Positions 21,647-33,179 of a DNA stretch of 64,000 nt are shown here, one piece after another. A model generated the notes under the pieces. That model was given only the letters and a program-made list of their open reading frames with translations. It searched no databases and was not told the DNA's origin. The translations under genes and the position numbers were made by a program. Positions within the stretch are counted from its first letter, which is position 1, and each line of letters starts with the position of its first letter. The DNA is from Gallionellaceae bacterium (GTDB taxonomy: Bacteria > Pseudomonadota > Gammaproteobacteria > Burkholderiales > Gallionellaceae): contig DAIDMQ010000042.1 of assembly GCA_027448945.1 (NCBI GenBank), forward strand, positions 44,781-108,780, given 5' to 3'.

Positions 21647-23599
21647 ATGGCAACGCCTAAAGATAAGAAAAAACTAGATAAAAAACCTGCCGTCGCCATC
21701 GAAGCTGTAGTGGTCGATCCCCAGCTAGATCTGGAGGCACGACGTACCCGCTTGAAAGCCCTGATCGTTCTGGGTAAGGAGCGCGGCTACCTGACATACG
21801 CGGAGATCAACGATCATCTGCCGGATATGCTGGAGGTCGAACAGATCGAAGGCGTGGCGAGCATGATTAATGACATGGGTATCAAGGTGTGCGATGTCGC
21901 ACCAGATGCAGAAGCCATGATTATGACGGATGCGGCACCAGCGGTTGCGGATGAAGATGCTGCGGAAGAAGCTGAGGCGGCACTCTCTACGGTAGATTCC
22001 GAATTCGGTCGCACCACTGATCCTGTACGTATGTATATGCGTGAAATGGGTACGGTGGACTTGCTCACACGTGAAAAAGAGATCGAGATCGCCAAGCGTA
22101 TCGAAGAAGGTCTCAAACACATGATTCAGGCGATCTCGGCCTGTCCTGCCACTATCGCCGAAATCTTGGCGCTGGCAAACAAGATTGAAAAAGACGAACT
22201 TAAAGTTGACGATTTGATTGACGGTTTCGTTGATCAGGAAGCCGAAGCTGAAGCGGCCGCCGCCGCCGCTACCATCTCTGCTGCGCTGGAGCCCGAGTCC
22301 GGTCAAGAGAGTGATGGTGAAGACGATGAAGAGGAAGAGGAAGACGAGGCTGCTTCTGCTGCTGCCGTCGCCGCCAACCTCGCGCAACTTAAGGCAGATG
22401 CACTGGAGCGTTTTGCAATCATTGCAGATATGTTCAATAAAATGGGCAAGGCATACGAGAAGTATGGCTACCGCAGCAAGCAATACGACAAGTTGCAGTC
22501 TGGCATCTCCGAGATGCTGATGAATTTCCGCTTCTCTGCGAAGCAGGTGGATGCCTTGTGTGACACCATGCGCGGCCTAGTGGAAGAGGTACGTCGTTGC
22601 GAGCGCGCGATTCAAGATTTGTGCGTGAACAAGGCCAGAATGCCGCGTCCACACTTCATCAAGGTGTTCTTGGGCAATGAAGTTAATTTGGATTGGGTCA
22701 AGCAGGAGTTGCAAACCAAGAAGCCCTATACGGAGGCTTTGGGACGTCTGGATTATGCCATCATCGAACAGCAGCAATATCTGATTGATCTGCAACAGCG
22801 TGTAGGTATTCCGATCAAGGATCTGAAAGAGATCAACAAGCAGATGACCAATGGCGAAGCCAAGGCACGTCGCGCCAAGCGCGACATGATAGAGGCGAAT
22901 TTGCGCCTGGTGATCTCCATCGCCAAGAAGTACACCAACCGTGGCTTGCAATTCTTGGATCTAATCCAAGAAGGCAACATCGGTTTGATGAAGGCGGTGG
23001 ATAAATTCGAATACCGTCGCGGTTACAAGTTCTCGACCTATGCGACTTGGTGGATACGTCAGGCCATCACGCGTTCGATCGCGGATCAGGCGCGCACCAT
23101 CCGTATACCGGTGCACATGATAGAGACTATCAATAAGATGAATCGTATCTCGCGTCAGATCTTGCAAGAGACTGGTCTGGAGCCAGATGCGGCGACTTTG
23201 GCGATCAAGATGGAGATGTCGGAAGACAAGATTCACAAGATTTTGAAGATTGCCAAAGAGCCGATCTCCATGGAGACACCAGTGGGTGATGACGATGACT
23301 CTCATCTGGGTGACTTCATCGAAGACTCTAATACCACCGTGCCTATCGATGCGGCGGTGTATGAGAGTTTGCGTGGTGCGACATCCGATATCTTGGATAG
23401 CCTTACTCAGCGTGAAGCGAAAGTTTTGCGTATGCGTTTTGGTATCGAGATGAACACAGACCACACCCTGGAAGAAGTCGGCAAACAGTTCGATGTGACA
23501 CGCGAGCGTATCCGTCAAATCGAAGCCAAAGCGTTGCGTAAATTGCGTCATCCTTCTCGTTCCGAAAAGCTAAAGAGCTTCTTGGATGGTGAGAAATAA
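21647..23599 (+). CDS. rpoD: RNA polymerase sigma-70 factor
   Basis: [82 protein letters not shown]. Confidence 0.99.
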   Translation: MATPKDKKKLDKKPAVAIEAVVVDPQLDLEARRTRLKALIVLGKERGYLTYAEINDHLPDMLEVEQIEGVASMINDMGIKVCDVAPDAEAMIMTDAAPAVADEDAAEEAEAALSTVDSEFGRTTDPVRMYMREMGTVDLLTREKEIEIAKRIEEGLKHMIQAISACPATIAEILALANKIEKDELKVDDLIDGFVDQEAEAEAAAAAATISAALEPESGQESDGEDDEEEEEDEAASAAAVAANLAQLKADALERFAIIADMFNKMGKAYEKYGYRSKQYDKLQSGISEMLMNFRFSAKQVDALCDTMRGLVEEVRRCERAIQDLCVNKARMPRPHFIKVFLGNEVNLDWVKQELQTKKPYTEALGRLDYAIIEQQQYLIDLQQRVGIPIKDLKEINKQMTNGEAKARRAKRDMIEANLRLVISIAKKYTNRGLQFLDLIQEGNIGLMKAVDKFEYRRGYKFSTYATWWIRQAITRSIADQARTIRIPVHMIETINKMNRISRQILQETGLEPDAATLAIKMEMSEDKIHKILKIAKEPISMETPVGDDDDSHLGDFIEDSNTTVPIDAAVYESLRGATSDILDSLTQREAKVLRMRFGIEMNTDHTLEEVGKQFDVTRERIRQIEAKALRKLRHPSRSEKLKSFLDGEK

Positions 23600-23622
23600 A
23601 GTTAAAATAGTTCGATAGTTTC

Positions 23623-23699
23623 GGGTCTGTAGCTCAGTTGGTTAGAGCAGAGGACTCATAATCCTTTGGTCGTCGGTTCAAGTCCGACCGGACCCACCA
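23623..23699 (+). tRNA. tRNA with CAU anticodon, probably tRNA-Ile2 (lysidine-modified) rather than Met
   Basis: Complete cloverleaf GGGTCTG TA GCTC AGTTGGTTA GAGC A GAGGA CTCATAA TCCTT TGGTC GTCGG TTCAAGT CCGAC CGGACCC A CCA, 77 nt. The ACTCATAATC...TTGGTCG body resembles bacterial Ile2(CAU). Confidence 0.95.
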
Positions 23700-23733
23700 A
23701 CAAAAAGGCTCGCATCACTGCGAGCCTTTTCCT
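23699..23733 (+). terminator. Rho-independent terminator following rpoD-tRNA
   Basis: AAAAAGGCTCGCA-TCAC-TGCGAGCCTTTTCC. Confidence 0.8.
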
Positions 23734-23746
23734 TTGTGAGGCCCAA

Positions 23747-26700
23747 GTGGAAGTTGTTTTGTCAGCGAGCGCGCAAAAGCGCAAAGCGAAACTGGAAAGT
23801 CTCTCTGCCATAGAGTTTCCCGCAGACCTGCCGGTAGTCGGCAAGCGCGAGGACTTGGCGCGCGCGATACAACAGCATCAGGTCGTCATCGTCTGTGGTG
23901 AGACCGGCTCGGGCAAGACCACGCAGCTACCCAAAATCTGCCTGACGTTGGGGCGCGGTGTGCTGGGTTGTATTGGCCATACCCAGCCGCGCCGAGTGGC
24001 GGCCCGCACGGTGGCAAACCGTATAGCAGCGGAATTGAAAACCGAGTTGGGCGGCGTGGTTGGCTACAAGGTGCGCTTTCACGATAAGGTCTCGGCGGAG
24101 ACCAGTATCAAGCTGATGACCGACGGTATCTTGCTGGCAGAGATACACAGCGACCCTATGCTCAGGAAATATGACACGCTCATCATAGACGAGGCGCACG
24201 AACGCTCTCTTAACATCGATTTTCTGCTCGGCTATCTCAAGCAATTATTGCCGCGTCGTCCCGACCTCAAACTTATCATTACTTCGGCGACCTTGGACGC
24301 AGACCGTTTTGCCAAACACTTCGGCGCAACGGTGGTGGAAGTGTCTGGACGGAGCTATCCGGTAGAGACCCGCTATCGACCTTTGCAAATCAGCGAAGAA
24401 GGTGAGGCACAGGATGTAACAAAGTTAGGCACTCCGCAGTCCAGCAAGCTGGACGCGGAGTTGACACTGCCGCAAGCGATTAGCAGTGCTCTCGATGAGC
24501 TGGCGGCAGGCGGTTTAAGAGGAGACGTGTTGGTGTTCCTGCCGGGCGAGCGCGAGATACGCGACACCGCTGAAGTGCTGCGTAAACATCACCCCAAGGG
24601 CATCGAGGTGTTGCCGCTGTATTCACGTTTATCAGTAGCAGAGCAGGATAAGGTGTTCAAGACCGGCGGACAGCGGCGTGTGGTTCTCGCCACCAACGTG
24701 GCCGAGACCTCTTTGACTGTGCCCAATATTGGTTATGTGATTGATTGTGGTTTGGCGCGGGTCAATCGCTACAGTATCCGCCAGAAGGTTGAGCAGCTAC
24801 ACATCGAGAAAATCTCGCGTGCCGCCGCCAATCAGCGCGCGGGCCGATGCGGTCGTGTGATGAGCGGTATCTGTGTGCGCTTGTATGAGGAGTCTGAATT
24901 CATACAACGCGACGAGTTCACCGATCCCGAGATATTCCGTGTCTCTCTAGCCACCGTCATTCTGCGCATGAGTGCTTTGAATCTGGGCGAAGTCGCCGAT
25001 TTCCCATTCATAGAACCGCCCACACCGCGCATGATCGCCGATGGCTATCAATTGCTGGGCGAGCTGGGCGCGATAGATGAAGCACGCGCGCTGACTAAGC
25101 TGGGGCATGAGTTAGCCAAATTGCCACTAGACCCCAAGATCTCGCGGCTGTTGCTGGCGGGTCGCCAGTATCACTGCCTTACAGAGATACTCATCATCGC
25201 AAGCGCCTTGTCGGTACAAGACCCCCGCGAGCGCCCGCAGGAAAGGCAAGAAGCTGCTGATGCCGCGCACAAGCGCTTTGCCGATGAGCATTCTGATTTC
25301 CTTGCCTATATCAAGATATGGGCTTGGTTCCAACAGGCTGTCGCGCACAAACAATCGAATCGTTTGCTAGCAGAGGAGTGCCGCAAAAATTTCCTTTCGC
25401 CGTTACGTTTGCGTGAATGGCGCGAGTTGCATCAGCAGTTGCATGGGCAAATCGCAGAGATGGGCATGCGTGCAAATGAGCAACCGGCCAGCTATGAGCA
25501 CATTCATAAAGCGCTGCTGTGCGGACTGTTGGGCAACATTGGCATGAAGACGGTGGAGAGTAATGACTATCTGGGCGCGCGCGGTATCAGGTTTGTCATC
25601 GCTTCCAACTCGGTGTTGGCCAAGAAAGGCGCTAAGTGGGTGATGGCGGGCGAACTGGTCGAGACCCATCGTTTGTTCGCACGCACCATGGCGCGCATAG
25701 AGCCAGAGTGGTTGGAAGAAGTCGGTGCACATCTGATCAAGCGCCATTATTTCGATCCACATTGGGAGAAAAAGACCGCGCAAGTTACCGCCTATGAGCG
25801 CAGTACCCTGCATGGCTTGCTGCTCAATGCCAAGAAGCGTGTGCACTACGGACCTATGAATGTGGCAGAGTCGCGCGAGGTGTTCATACGTCAGGCGCTG
25901 GTGGGGGGCGAGTTTGAAACTCGTGCACCGTTCTTTCTGCACAACCGCAAGCTCATCGCCGAGATCGAAGCACTCGAACACAAGGCACGCCGGCCTGATG
26001 TGCTGGTGGACGATGAATTGATCTTCGCCTTCTACGATCAACGTGTGCCCGCACAGCTGCATAATGGCGCGGCCTTTGAAGCTTGGCGCAAGGAGGCCGA
26101 GCGCACAGATGCGAAATTGTTGTATCTGAAAAAAGACGATTTGATGCGCCATGAGGCGGCTGGCATCACCACTGATCAATTCCCACCCCAACTCAAGATA
26201 GACAATGTCTGCTTCGCGCTGAGCTACAACTTCTCCCCCGGCAAGAGTGATGATGGCATCACACTCACCGTGCCGCTGGCCTTGATCAATCAGGTCTCGT
26301 CCGCGCGCTGTGAATGGCTGATACCGGGCATACTCGCCGAGAAAGTGCAGCAACTGATCAAGACCTTGCCGCAGAAGATACGCCGCAATCTGGTGCCTGT
26401 GCCGGAGTTTTCAGCCGCTTTCTGTCGTGATGTGCCGGCGGGCAACATGCCGCTATTACCTGCACTGGCACGCTATATTCGCGACAAGACTCAACTCGAT
26501 GTGCCCTTGGATGCCTTCCGTCTGGAGCAATTGCCACCGCACTTGTTGATGAACTTCCGGGTGTCGGACGAGCACGGCAGACAATTGGGTATGTCGCGCA
26601 ACTTCGCACAGCTGCATGGCGAACTCGCGCCACGTGCAGCCCCTGTCATTGTTGCCGCGACCGGGGAGAAGATCGCGCCGGTCGGCGAGCAGCGTTGCAC

Positions 26701-27529
26701 GTCTTGGAGTTTTGGCGAATTTTCCGAGACGCGTGTGGTGCAACGCGCGGGGCAGAATGTCACTTTGTTCAATGCGCTGGTCGACGACAACGACGCGGTA
26801 ATTTTGCGTGCATTTGATACGCGCGATGTTGCGCGGTCCGCGCATCGCGGCGGATTGCGCCGTTTGTTCATGCTGCTGCTTAAGGAGCAGGTGAAGTATA
26901 TGGAGAAGAATCTGCCCGATGCGCAAAAGCTGGGCATGTTGTATATGCCCTTGGGTACGCAGCAGGAGCTGCAGCAACAGATCTTGGCGATGACCTTCGA
27001 GCGTTGTTGTTTAAACGATCCTCTGCCGACCAATGAGGCGGAGTTTGTGGCGCGTGGCAAGGAAGCTAAGAACCGTTTGTTGCTCATTGCGCAGGAGATT
27101 GCACGCCTTACCTTCAACATCCTCGCGGAGTTTCATGCGCTGCACAAGAGTCTGCCCGCTATCAAATCCCACGCTCAAGCTGCGCAGGATATACGCGCAC
27201 AGTTGGAAGCCTTGATACATAAGCATTTCATTGATAGCACACCGTATGAACGATTGCAGCATCTGCCGCGTTATCTTAAGGCGGTGAACCTGCGCATCGA
27301 GAAGTTGCGCGCTAATCCTGCGCGCGACGCGCAATGCATGGCGCAGTTGCAACCCTTGTCGCAATCCCTGCAAAAGTTGCGTCAGACTTATAAAGCCGAC
27401 CCGCGTGTAGAGGAGTTCGCCTGGATGATGCAGGAATTGCGCGTGTCCTTGTTCGCGCAGGAATTGAAGACACCGGTCATCGTGTCGGTTAAAAGATTAG
27501 AAAAAATGTTGGCGGGAATATGTAACTAG
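23747..27529 (+). CDS. hrpA: ATP-dependent RNA helicase HrpA (DEAH box)
   Basis: CGETGSGKTTQLPKICL; IIDEAHERSLNIDFLL; SATLDADRFAKHF; DUF3418 C-terminus. The track start (23666) lies inside the tRNA, so an in-frame GTG at 23747 after the terminator is preferred. Confidence 0.95.
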   Translation: MEVVLSASAQKRKAKLESLSAIEFPADLPVVGKREDLARAIQQHQVVIVCGETGSGKTTQLPKICLTLGRGVLGCIGHTQPRRVAARTVANRIAAELKTELGGVVGYKVRFHDKVSAETSIKLMTDGILLAEIHSDPMLRKYDTLIIDEAHERSLNIDFLLGYLKQLLPRRPDLKLIITSATLDADRFAKHFGATVVEVSGRSYPVETRYRPLQISEEGEAQDVTKLGTPQSSKLDAELTLPQAISSALDELAAGGLRGDVLVFLPGEREIRDTAEVLRKHHPKGIEVLPLYSRLSVAEQDKVFKTGGQRRVVLATNVAETSLTVPNIGYVIDCGLARVNRYSIRQKVEQLHIEKISRAAANQRAGRCGRVMSGICVRLYEESEFIQRDEFTDPEIFRVSLATVILRMSALNLGEVADFPFIEPPTPRMIADGYQLLGELGAIDEARALTKLGHELAKLPLDPKISRLLLAGRQYHCLTEILIIASALSVQDPRERPQERQEAADAAHKRFADEHSDFLAYIKIWAWFQQAVAHKQSNRLLAEECRKNFLSPLRLREWRELHQQLHGQIAEMGMRANEQPASYEHIHKALLCGLLGNIGMKTVESNDYLGARGIRFVIASNSVLAKKGAKWVMAGELVETHRLFARTMARIEPEWLEEVGAHLIKRHYFDPHWEKKTAQVTAYERSTLHGLLLNAKKRVHYGPMNVAESREVFIRQALVGGEFETRAPFFLHNRKLIAEIEALEHKARRPDVLVDDELIFAFYDQRVPAQLHNGAAFEAWRKEAERTDAKLLYLKKDDLMRHEAAGITTDQFPPQLKIDNVCFALSYNFSPGKSDDGITLTVPLALINQVSSARCEWLIPGILAEKVQQLIKTLPQKIRRNLVPVPEFSAAFCRDVPAGNMPLLPALARYIRDKTQLDVPLDAFRLEQLPPHLLMNFRVSDEHGRQLGMSRNFAQLHGELAPRAAPVIVAATGEKIAPVGEQRCTSWSFGEFSETRVVQRAGQNVTLFNALVDDNDAVILRAFDTRDVARSAHRGGLRRLFMLLLKEQVKYMEKNLPDAQKLGMLYMPLGTQQELQQQILAMTFERCCLNDPLPTNEAEFVARGKEAKNRLLLIAQEIARLTFNILAEFHALHKSLPAIKSHAQAAQDIRAQLEALIHKHFIDSTPYERLQHLPRYLKAVNLRIEKLRANPARDAQCMAQLQPLSQSLQKLRQTYKADPRVEEFAWMMQELRVSLFAQELKTPVIVSVKRLEKMLAGICN

Positions 27530-27572
27530 GGCGGGTAAAATCGCGACCCCAAGAATCAGGAAGAACGGAACC

Positions 27573-29054
27573 ATGCGGAATATCAATAAAGTCGATGTGT
27601 TGTTGGTCGGTGCGGGCGTGATGAGCGCCACACTCGGTACGCTGTTGGCGCAACTCGATCCATCCCTGAAGATATTGATGGTCGAGCGGCTGAATAAGGT
27701 CGCCCACGAAAGTTCGCATGGTTTGAATAACGCGGGCACAGGTCACGCAGGCTATTGTGAATTGAACTACACCCCGCAGCAGGCCGATGGCAGCGTGGTC
27801 ATAGATAAGGCTTTGCAGATCAACGCTGCATTCGAGGAGTCGCTACAGTTCTGGTCCTATCTGGTCGAACAGCATCAGCTACCCACACCAGAATACTTCA
27901 TTAACCCTATCTTCCATCAGAGTTTGGTATGGGGCGACGATGTGGCATTCTTGCGCAGTCGTTACGAGCAACTCAGCAAGCATCATCTGTTCGAAGAGAT
28001 GGAATACAGCGAAGACCCGGCGGTGTTGCGTGTATGGATGCCGCTGGTGATGGATAATCGTGACGCCAAGCAAAAGGTTGCGGCGACGCAGGTCAAGCAT
28101 GGCTCGGACGTGGACTTCGGTCATTTAACGCGCAGTCTGGTGAAGTCTTTGCATGACAAGGGCAACTTCGAACTGCGTCTCAATCACGGCATCGTCGGTA
28201 TGAAGCAGATGCCCAATGGCCGCTGGCGTGTGCGTGTGAAGAACAATCACGATGACAAAGTACGCAGCGTCAATGCGGGTTTTGTGTTCTTGGGGGCGGG
28301 CGGTGGTGCTCTGCCGTTGTTGCAGCAATCCAAGATAGATGAGGCAAATGGCTACGGCGGTTTTCCGATCAGCGGCCAGTGGCTAATCTGTAATAATCCG
28401 GAGATCGTGAAGCGTCACAAGACCAAGGTCTATGGCAAAGCCCCCGTGGGTGCTCCGCCGATGTCGGTGCCGCATCTGGATGCGCGCATCATTGATGGGC
28501 AAGCTTGTTTATTGTTTGGACCTTTCGCCAGCATCACCGGCAAGTTCCTCAAAGAGGGCTCGATGTTCGACATCGTGGGTTCGCTCAAGAGCGGCAACCT
28601 CAAGCCTATGTTGGCGGTGGCCAAGGATAATCTGGACCTGATGCGCTATTTGATAGGCGAGGCGTTTGCGACACACAAGCAGCGCGTCACCGCATTGCGT
28701 AACTTTTATCCGGAAGCGCGTGAAGAGGATTGGGTGTTGGCCTCTGCCGGTCAACGCGTGCAGATTATCAAACAATGCGACAACAAAGGCGGCAAGTTGG
28801 AATTTGGCACTGAGATTGTGACTGCGCAAGATGGCACTATCGCCACTTTGCTGGGTGCATCGCCCGGTGCATCGACTTCGGTGCAGGCCATGATAGAAGT
28901 GCTGCAACGCTGCTACCCGGCGCGCATGGCAAGTGCCGAGTGGCATGCCAAGCTCAAACAGATGATCCCATCCTACGGCGTCTCGCTAGATGAAGATGTG
29001 GAACTGCTGCGTCAGGTGCGTAACAGGACTCTGAGTACGCTCAAGTTGGTTTAG
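27573..29054 (+). CDS. mqo: Malate:quinone oxidoreductase
   Basis: VDVLLVGAGVMSATLGTLLAQLDPSLKILMVERLNKVAHESSHGLNNAGTGHAGYCELNYTP. Confidence 0.98.
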   Translation: MRNINKVDVLLVGAGVMSATLGTLLAQLDPSLKILMVERLNKVAHESSHGLNNAGTGHAGYCELNYTPQQADGSVVIDKALQINAAFEESLQFWSYLVEQHQLPTPEYFINPIFHQSLVWGDDVAFLRSRYEQLSKHHLFEEMEYSEDPAVLRVWMPLVMDNRDAKQKVAATQVKHGSDVDFGHLTRSLVKSLHDKGNFELRLNHGIVGMKQMPNGRWRVRVKNNHDDKVRSVNAGFVFLGAGGGALPLLQQSKIDEANGYGGFPISGQWLICNNPEIVKRHKTKVYGKAPVGAPPMSVPHLDARIIDGQACLLFGPFASITGKFLKEGSMFDIVGSLKSGNLKPMLAVAKDNLDLMRYLIGEAFATHKQRVTALRNFYPEAREEDWVLASAGQRVQIIKQCDNKGGKLEFGTEIVTAQDGTIATLLGASPGASTSVQAMIEVLQRCYPARMASAEWHAKLKQMIPSYGVSLDEDVELLRQVRNRTLSTLKLV

Positions 29055-29080
29055 CCTTCCCAGTTTCAACGAACAACAGG

Positions 29081-29115
29081 CACGCAGCGCAATCTGGCTG
29101 CGTGTCTTAATTTTT
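29081..29115 (+). terminator. Rho-independent terminator after mqo
   Basis: CACGCAGC-gcaatctg-GCTGCGTG then TCTTAATTTTT. Confidence 0.7.
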
Positions 29116-29265
29116 GGAGCAACAATAAATCTATCTGCATATACCGAACGCAAGACCAATCTACTCGGTGGACTTGGTGTTGCGCTGGCCATCAGCAATC
29201 TCCTGCCGCGTCTGACCAAGGTTATTCCGCTATTTTGGTTGTTATCCTGCCGGCAATCGACAGGG

Positions 29266-30627
29266 CTAGTGTTCGCGTCCCAGATACCGCAGCCATAGAT
29301 AGCCGAGTAGGCCCGCAAATAAAGAGGCTGCCAGCACGCCGGTCTTGGCCATAAGTAGATAGTTATCTTGGTCGGCGAAACCCAGTTCGGCGATAAAGAT
29401 GGACATCGTAAAGCCTATGCCACCCAGTACCGAGACAGCCGCAATCTGCAAGAAGCTTGTGCCTGTAGGTAATTGGCCCAAGCCCAGGCGCAGTGACAGC
29501 CAGCATGCGCCTGTAATGCCGATGAACTTACCCAGCACCAGCCCCAGCATCACGCCCAGCATGACAGGATGTGACAGCGTTGCGCCCATGTCACCAAAGG
29601 TCAAAGGTATGCCTGCATTGAATAAGGCAAAGATGGGAATGACTAAAAAGGCCACCGGTAGATGCCAGCTATGCTCGAGTCTTTGTAAGGGCGTTTGCAC
29701 GCCGCGTACCCCGTTCTCCAAGGTTTGCACCACGCCATGCAAAGATTCATTGGTCATGATGTTGCTGCCGACTTCGATGCTGGCATCGTAACGCGCCAGC
29801 AGTTCCTTGATGCGCACACTGAACTGTGCCGGATCATAACGGCCGAGTGCAGGTACGGCGAAGGCGCACAAGATGCCGGCCAGGGTCGCATGCACGCCCG
29901 ATTGCAGCACCGCATACCAGAGCAGCAATCCCACGCCGAAGTAAGGCAAGATGCGGCGCACGCCCATTAAGTTGAGTAATACCAGAATGATGATGAGTCC
30001 ACCTGCAATTGCCAACCATTGCAGACTTAGTTGCTGGGTATAAAAGACGGCAATAACCAACACTGCACCCAAGTCGTCCACAATCGCGAGCGCCACCAGA
30101 AAGGTGATGAGGGACTTGGGTACACGTTTGGCGAGCAGGACTAATGCTCCTACCGCAAAAGCGATGTCGGTTGCCATAGGGATGCCCCAGCCGCGTGCGG
30201 CATCACCCGAGTGATTGAAGACCAGATAGATTAGTGCAGGCATCAACATCCCGCCTATCGCAGCGATGATGGGGAGCGCCGCTTGACGCAAATCGGCCAA
30301 CTCACCCACTAACATTTCGCGCTTCAGTTCCATGCCAACCACGAAGAAGAACAAGGTCATCAGACCGTCGTTCACCCAGTGATGCAGACTCATTTCTATG
30401 CCCCATGCGCCTATGTGTATGCCAGTCGGTGCATGCAGCATATGCAGATAGGCGGGTGCAAGGAAACTGTTGGCGAGTACCAGTGCGAGGATGGCGGTAG
30501 CCATTAGTAGCAAACCGCTGGTGGTTTGTCTGTTGATGAACTGTTCGAAAGGCGTGAGCACCTTGTTGAATGTGCGCTCCCATGGCGCATAGAGGACTCC
30601 TCGCTCGTCAAATTTTGGCTTGTGCAT
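29266..30627 (-). CDS. nhaA: Na+/H+ antiporter NhaA
   Basis: WVNDGLMTLFFFVVGMELKREMLVGELADLRQAALPIIAAIGGMLMPALIY; PMATDIAFAVGAL. Start reset from 30696 to MHKPKFDERG. Confidence 0.96.
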   Translation of the reverse strand: MHKPKFDERGVLYAPWERTFNKVLTPFEQFINRQTTSGLLLMATAILALVLANSFLAPAYLHMLHAPTGIHIGAWGIEMSLHHWVNDGLMTLFFFVVGMELKREMLVGELADLRQAALPIIAAIGGMLMPALIYLVFNHSGDAARGWGIPMATDIAFAVGALVLLAKRVPKSLITFLVALAIVDDLGAVLVIAVFYTQQLSLQWLAIAGGLIIILVLLNLMGVRRILPYFGVGLLLWYAVLQSGVHATLAGILCAFAVPALGRYDPAQFSVRIKELLARYDASIEVGSNIMTNESLHGVVQTLENGVRGVQTPLQRLEHSWHLPVAFLVIPIFALFNAGIPLTFGDMGATLSHPVMLGVMLGLVLGKFIGITGACWLSLRLGLGQLPTGTSFLQIAAVSVLGGIGFTMSIFIAELGFADQDNYLLMAKTGVLAASLFAGLLGYLWLRYLGREH

Positions 30628-30812
30628 TAGGTAGGCTCCTAAATTGATATATGTCGAGAGTAACATCCCAGATGGCCACCGCATAACACCAGGCATAAAG
30701 TTGTCGGTATGTGTGCTGAAAAATCACCATTGTGATGGCGAAGAATGTTAGTCGGGTACGTCATGTCACTGGGCTATAATCAGCGCATCCTCTTCGATAC
30801 CCTGAGACCCAT

Positions 30813-33083
30813 ATGGATAAGCAATTGCGCGATGCCGCACTTCAATATCATCGCTTGGCTCCCGCCGGTAAGATCTCCGTAAATGCAACCAAGCCCATGA
30901 TCACTCAGCGTGATCTGGCCTTGGCATATTCGCCGGGTGTTGCTGCTGCGTGTGAGGCTATCGTCGATGATCCGGGTGAAGCCCGCAATCTCACTGCACG
31001 CGGCAATCTGGTGGCGGTCATCAGTAACGGAACTGCGGTATTGGGTTTGGGCGCAATTGGTCCGCTGGCTTCCAAGCCGGTAATGGAAGGCAAGGGTGTG
31101 CTGTTTAAAAAATTCGCCGGCATAGATGTGTTCGATCTGGAGATAGATGAACGTGATCCGGACAAGCTGGTGGATATTATCGCCGCACTGGAACCCACCT
31201 TTGGCGGGATTAATCTTGAAGACATCAAAGCGCCTGAGTGTTTTTATATCGAGCGCAAATTACGCGAGCGCATGAAAATCCCGGTCTTTCATGATGACCA
31301 ACACGGCACCTCCATCATCGTGGGCGCGGCACTGCTCAATGGGCTCAAGGTCGTCGGCAAAGACATCGCGCAGATTAAACTGGTCGCATCAGGTGCGGGT
31401 GCCGCTGCATTGGCGTGTCTGGATATGTTGGTTGGTCTGGGTGTGAGCATGCACAACATCACCGTGACCGATATACATGGTGTGGTATATCAGGGCCGCA
31501 TCGCGGAAATGGACGAGAATAAGGTGCGTTATGCGATCAAGACTGATGCGCGCACTTTGGGCGATGTGATTGCAGGTGCGGATGTATTCCTGGGATTGTC
31601 TGCGGGCGGCGTGTTGAAACCCGAGATGGTCAAGCAAATGGCCGACCGGCCCTTGATTTTTGCACTGGCGAATCCCACGCCCGAGATACTGCCCGAATTG
31701 GCTAAGACGGCGCGACCAGATGCCATCTTGGCGACAGGGCGCTCCGACTATCCCAATCAAGTGAACAATGCGTTGTGCTTTCCTTATATCTTCCGTGGTG
31801 CACTGGATGTTGGTGCGCGCACCATCAATGAGGAGATGAAGCGCGCTGCGGTGTATGCCATCGCGGCCTTGGCTGAAGCAGAACAATCCGATGAGGTTGC
31901 GCTGGTCTATGGTGACGAAAATCTAATTTTTGGTGCTGAACACCTAATCCCCAAACCCTTCGATCCGCGTCTTATTATGCGTATCGCACCCGCAGTGGCT
32001 CAGGCGGCGATGGACAGTGGTGTCGCGGCGCGCCCCATCTCCGATATGGATGCTTACCGTCAGCAATTGTCCGGCTTCGTCTATCACTCCAACATGATCA
32101 TGAAACCGGTGTTCGATGCGGCCAAGAAAGATCCGCAACGCCTGGTCTACGCCGAGGGTGAGGATTGGCGCGTATTGCATGCGGTACAGACTGTGGTGGA
32201 TGAAGGTTTGGCAAGACCTATACTGGTGGGTAGACCCGCAGTGATCGAAAAACGTATCCAAAAACATGGGCTGCGCATACGTGCCGGAGTGGATTTCGAA
32301 GTAGTGAACCCCGAGAGCGATACGCGTTACCGTGAATACTGCGCGGCCTATCATCAATTGGTGGAACGTAAAGGTGTGACGCTGGATACCGCCAAGCGCG
32401 AGATGCGCAGACGCAGTACCCTAATCGCGTCGATGTTGGTTCATATGGGTGCGGCCGATGCAATGTTGTGCGGCACAATATTTCAACCTCTGATGCATCT
32501 TTTATATATAGACCAAGTGATCGGTCACCGACCAGGCAGCAGTGTGTATGCGGCGATGAATGTTTTGCTGTTGCCTCGGCACACGCTGTTCATTTGCGAT
32601 ACCCATGTCAACAACGACCCGACTGCCGAAGAGATCGCCGAGATAACCCTGTTGGCGGCCGATGAGATACGACGCTTCGGACTGACACCGAAGGTCGCAC
32701 TGCTGTCGCATTCCAACTTCGGTAGTCACGAGGATGAGTCGGCACGCAAGATGAGTAGGGCGCGCGAGTTATTAGAAGGACTGGCTCCCGAGCTGGAAGT
32801 GGAGGGCGAGATGCACGGTGATGCAGCGCTGTCTGAGGATATGCGCAATGAGATATTCCCTCGTTCGCGTTTGAAAGGGGCAGCAAATCTCCTTGTAATG
32901 CCTAATTTGGATGCTGCCAACATCGCCTACAATCTGCTCAAGATGACAGCGGGCAATGGTGTGGCTATAGGTTCTATATTGCTGGGGGCGAACCGTTCGG
33001 CACATATATTGACGTCGAGTGCAACGGTAAGACGAATTGTGAATATGAGTGCACTGGCTGTCGCTGGTGTTAAGACGCATTAA
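30813..33083 (+). CDS. maeB: NADP-dependent malic enzyme with C-terminal phosphotransacetylase-like domain
   Basis: [44 protein letters not shown]-like C-terminal half. Confidence 0.96.
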   Translation: MDKQLRDAALQYHRLAPAGKISVNATKPMITQRDLALAYSPGVAAACEAIVDDPGEARNLTARGNLVAVISNGTAVLGLGAIGPLASKPVMEGKGVLFKKFAGIDVFDLEIDERDPDKLVDIIAALEPTFGGINLEDIKAPECFYIERKLRERMKIPVFHDDQHGTSIIVGAALLNGLKVVGKDIAQIKLVASGAGAAALACLDMLVGLGVSMHNITVTDIHGVVYQGRIAEMDENKVRYAIKTDARTLGDVIAGADVFLGLSAGGVLKPEMVKQMADRPLIFALANPTPEILPELAKTARPDAILATGRSDYPNQVNNALCFPYIFRGALDVGARTINEEMKRAAVYAIAALAEAEQSDEVALVYGDENLIFGAEHLIPKPFDPRLIMRIAPAVAQAAMDSGVAARPISDMDAYRQQLSGFVYHSNMIMKPVFDAAKKDPQRLVYAEGEDWRVLHAVQTVVDEGLARPILVGRPAVIEKRIQKHGLRIRAGVDFEVVNPESDTRYREYCAAYHQLVERKGVTLDTAKREMRRRSTLIASMLVHMGAADAMLCGTIFQPLMHLLYIDQVIGHRPGSSVYAAMNVLLLPRHTLFICDTHVNNDPTAEEIAEITLLAADEIRRFGLTPKVALLSHSNFGSHEDESARKMSRARELLEGLAPELEVEGEMHGDAALSEDMRNEIFPRSRLKGAANLLVMPNLDAANIAYNLLKMTAGNGVAIGSILLGANRSAHILTSSATVRRIVNMSALAVAGVKTH

Positions 33084-33179
33084 AAATTCAAACGCCATCA
33101 TGATGCAGTGTGAATCAATCACATGCAGCAAGCTGCAGCTAGGGGTTGGAATTTTTTTACAAACTATTAGGAAAAACAA

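Noticed and set aside
23656-23844. Minus-strand 62-aa ORF ending GPVGLEPTTKGL
   Set aside because: Antisense read-through of the tRNA; this peptide ending is a well-known spurious annotation artefact.
25403-26353. 316-aa minus ORF inside hrpA
   Set aside because: Antisense shadow of the conserved DEAH helicase frame.
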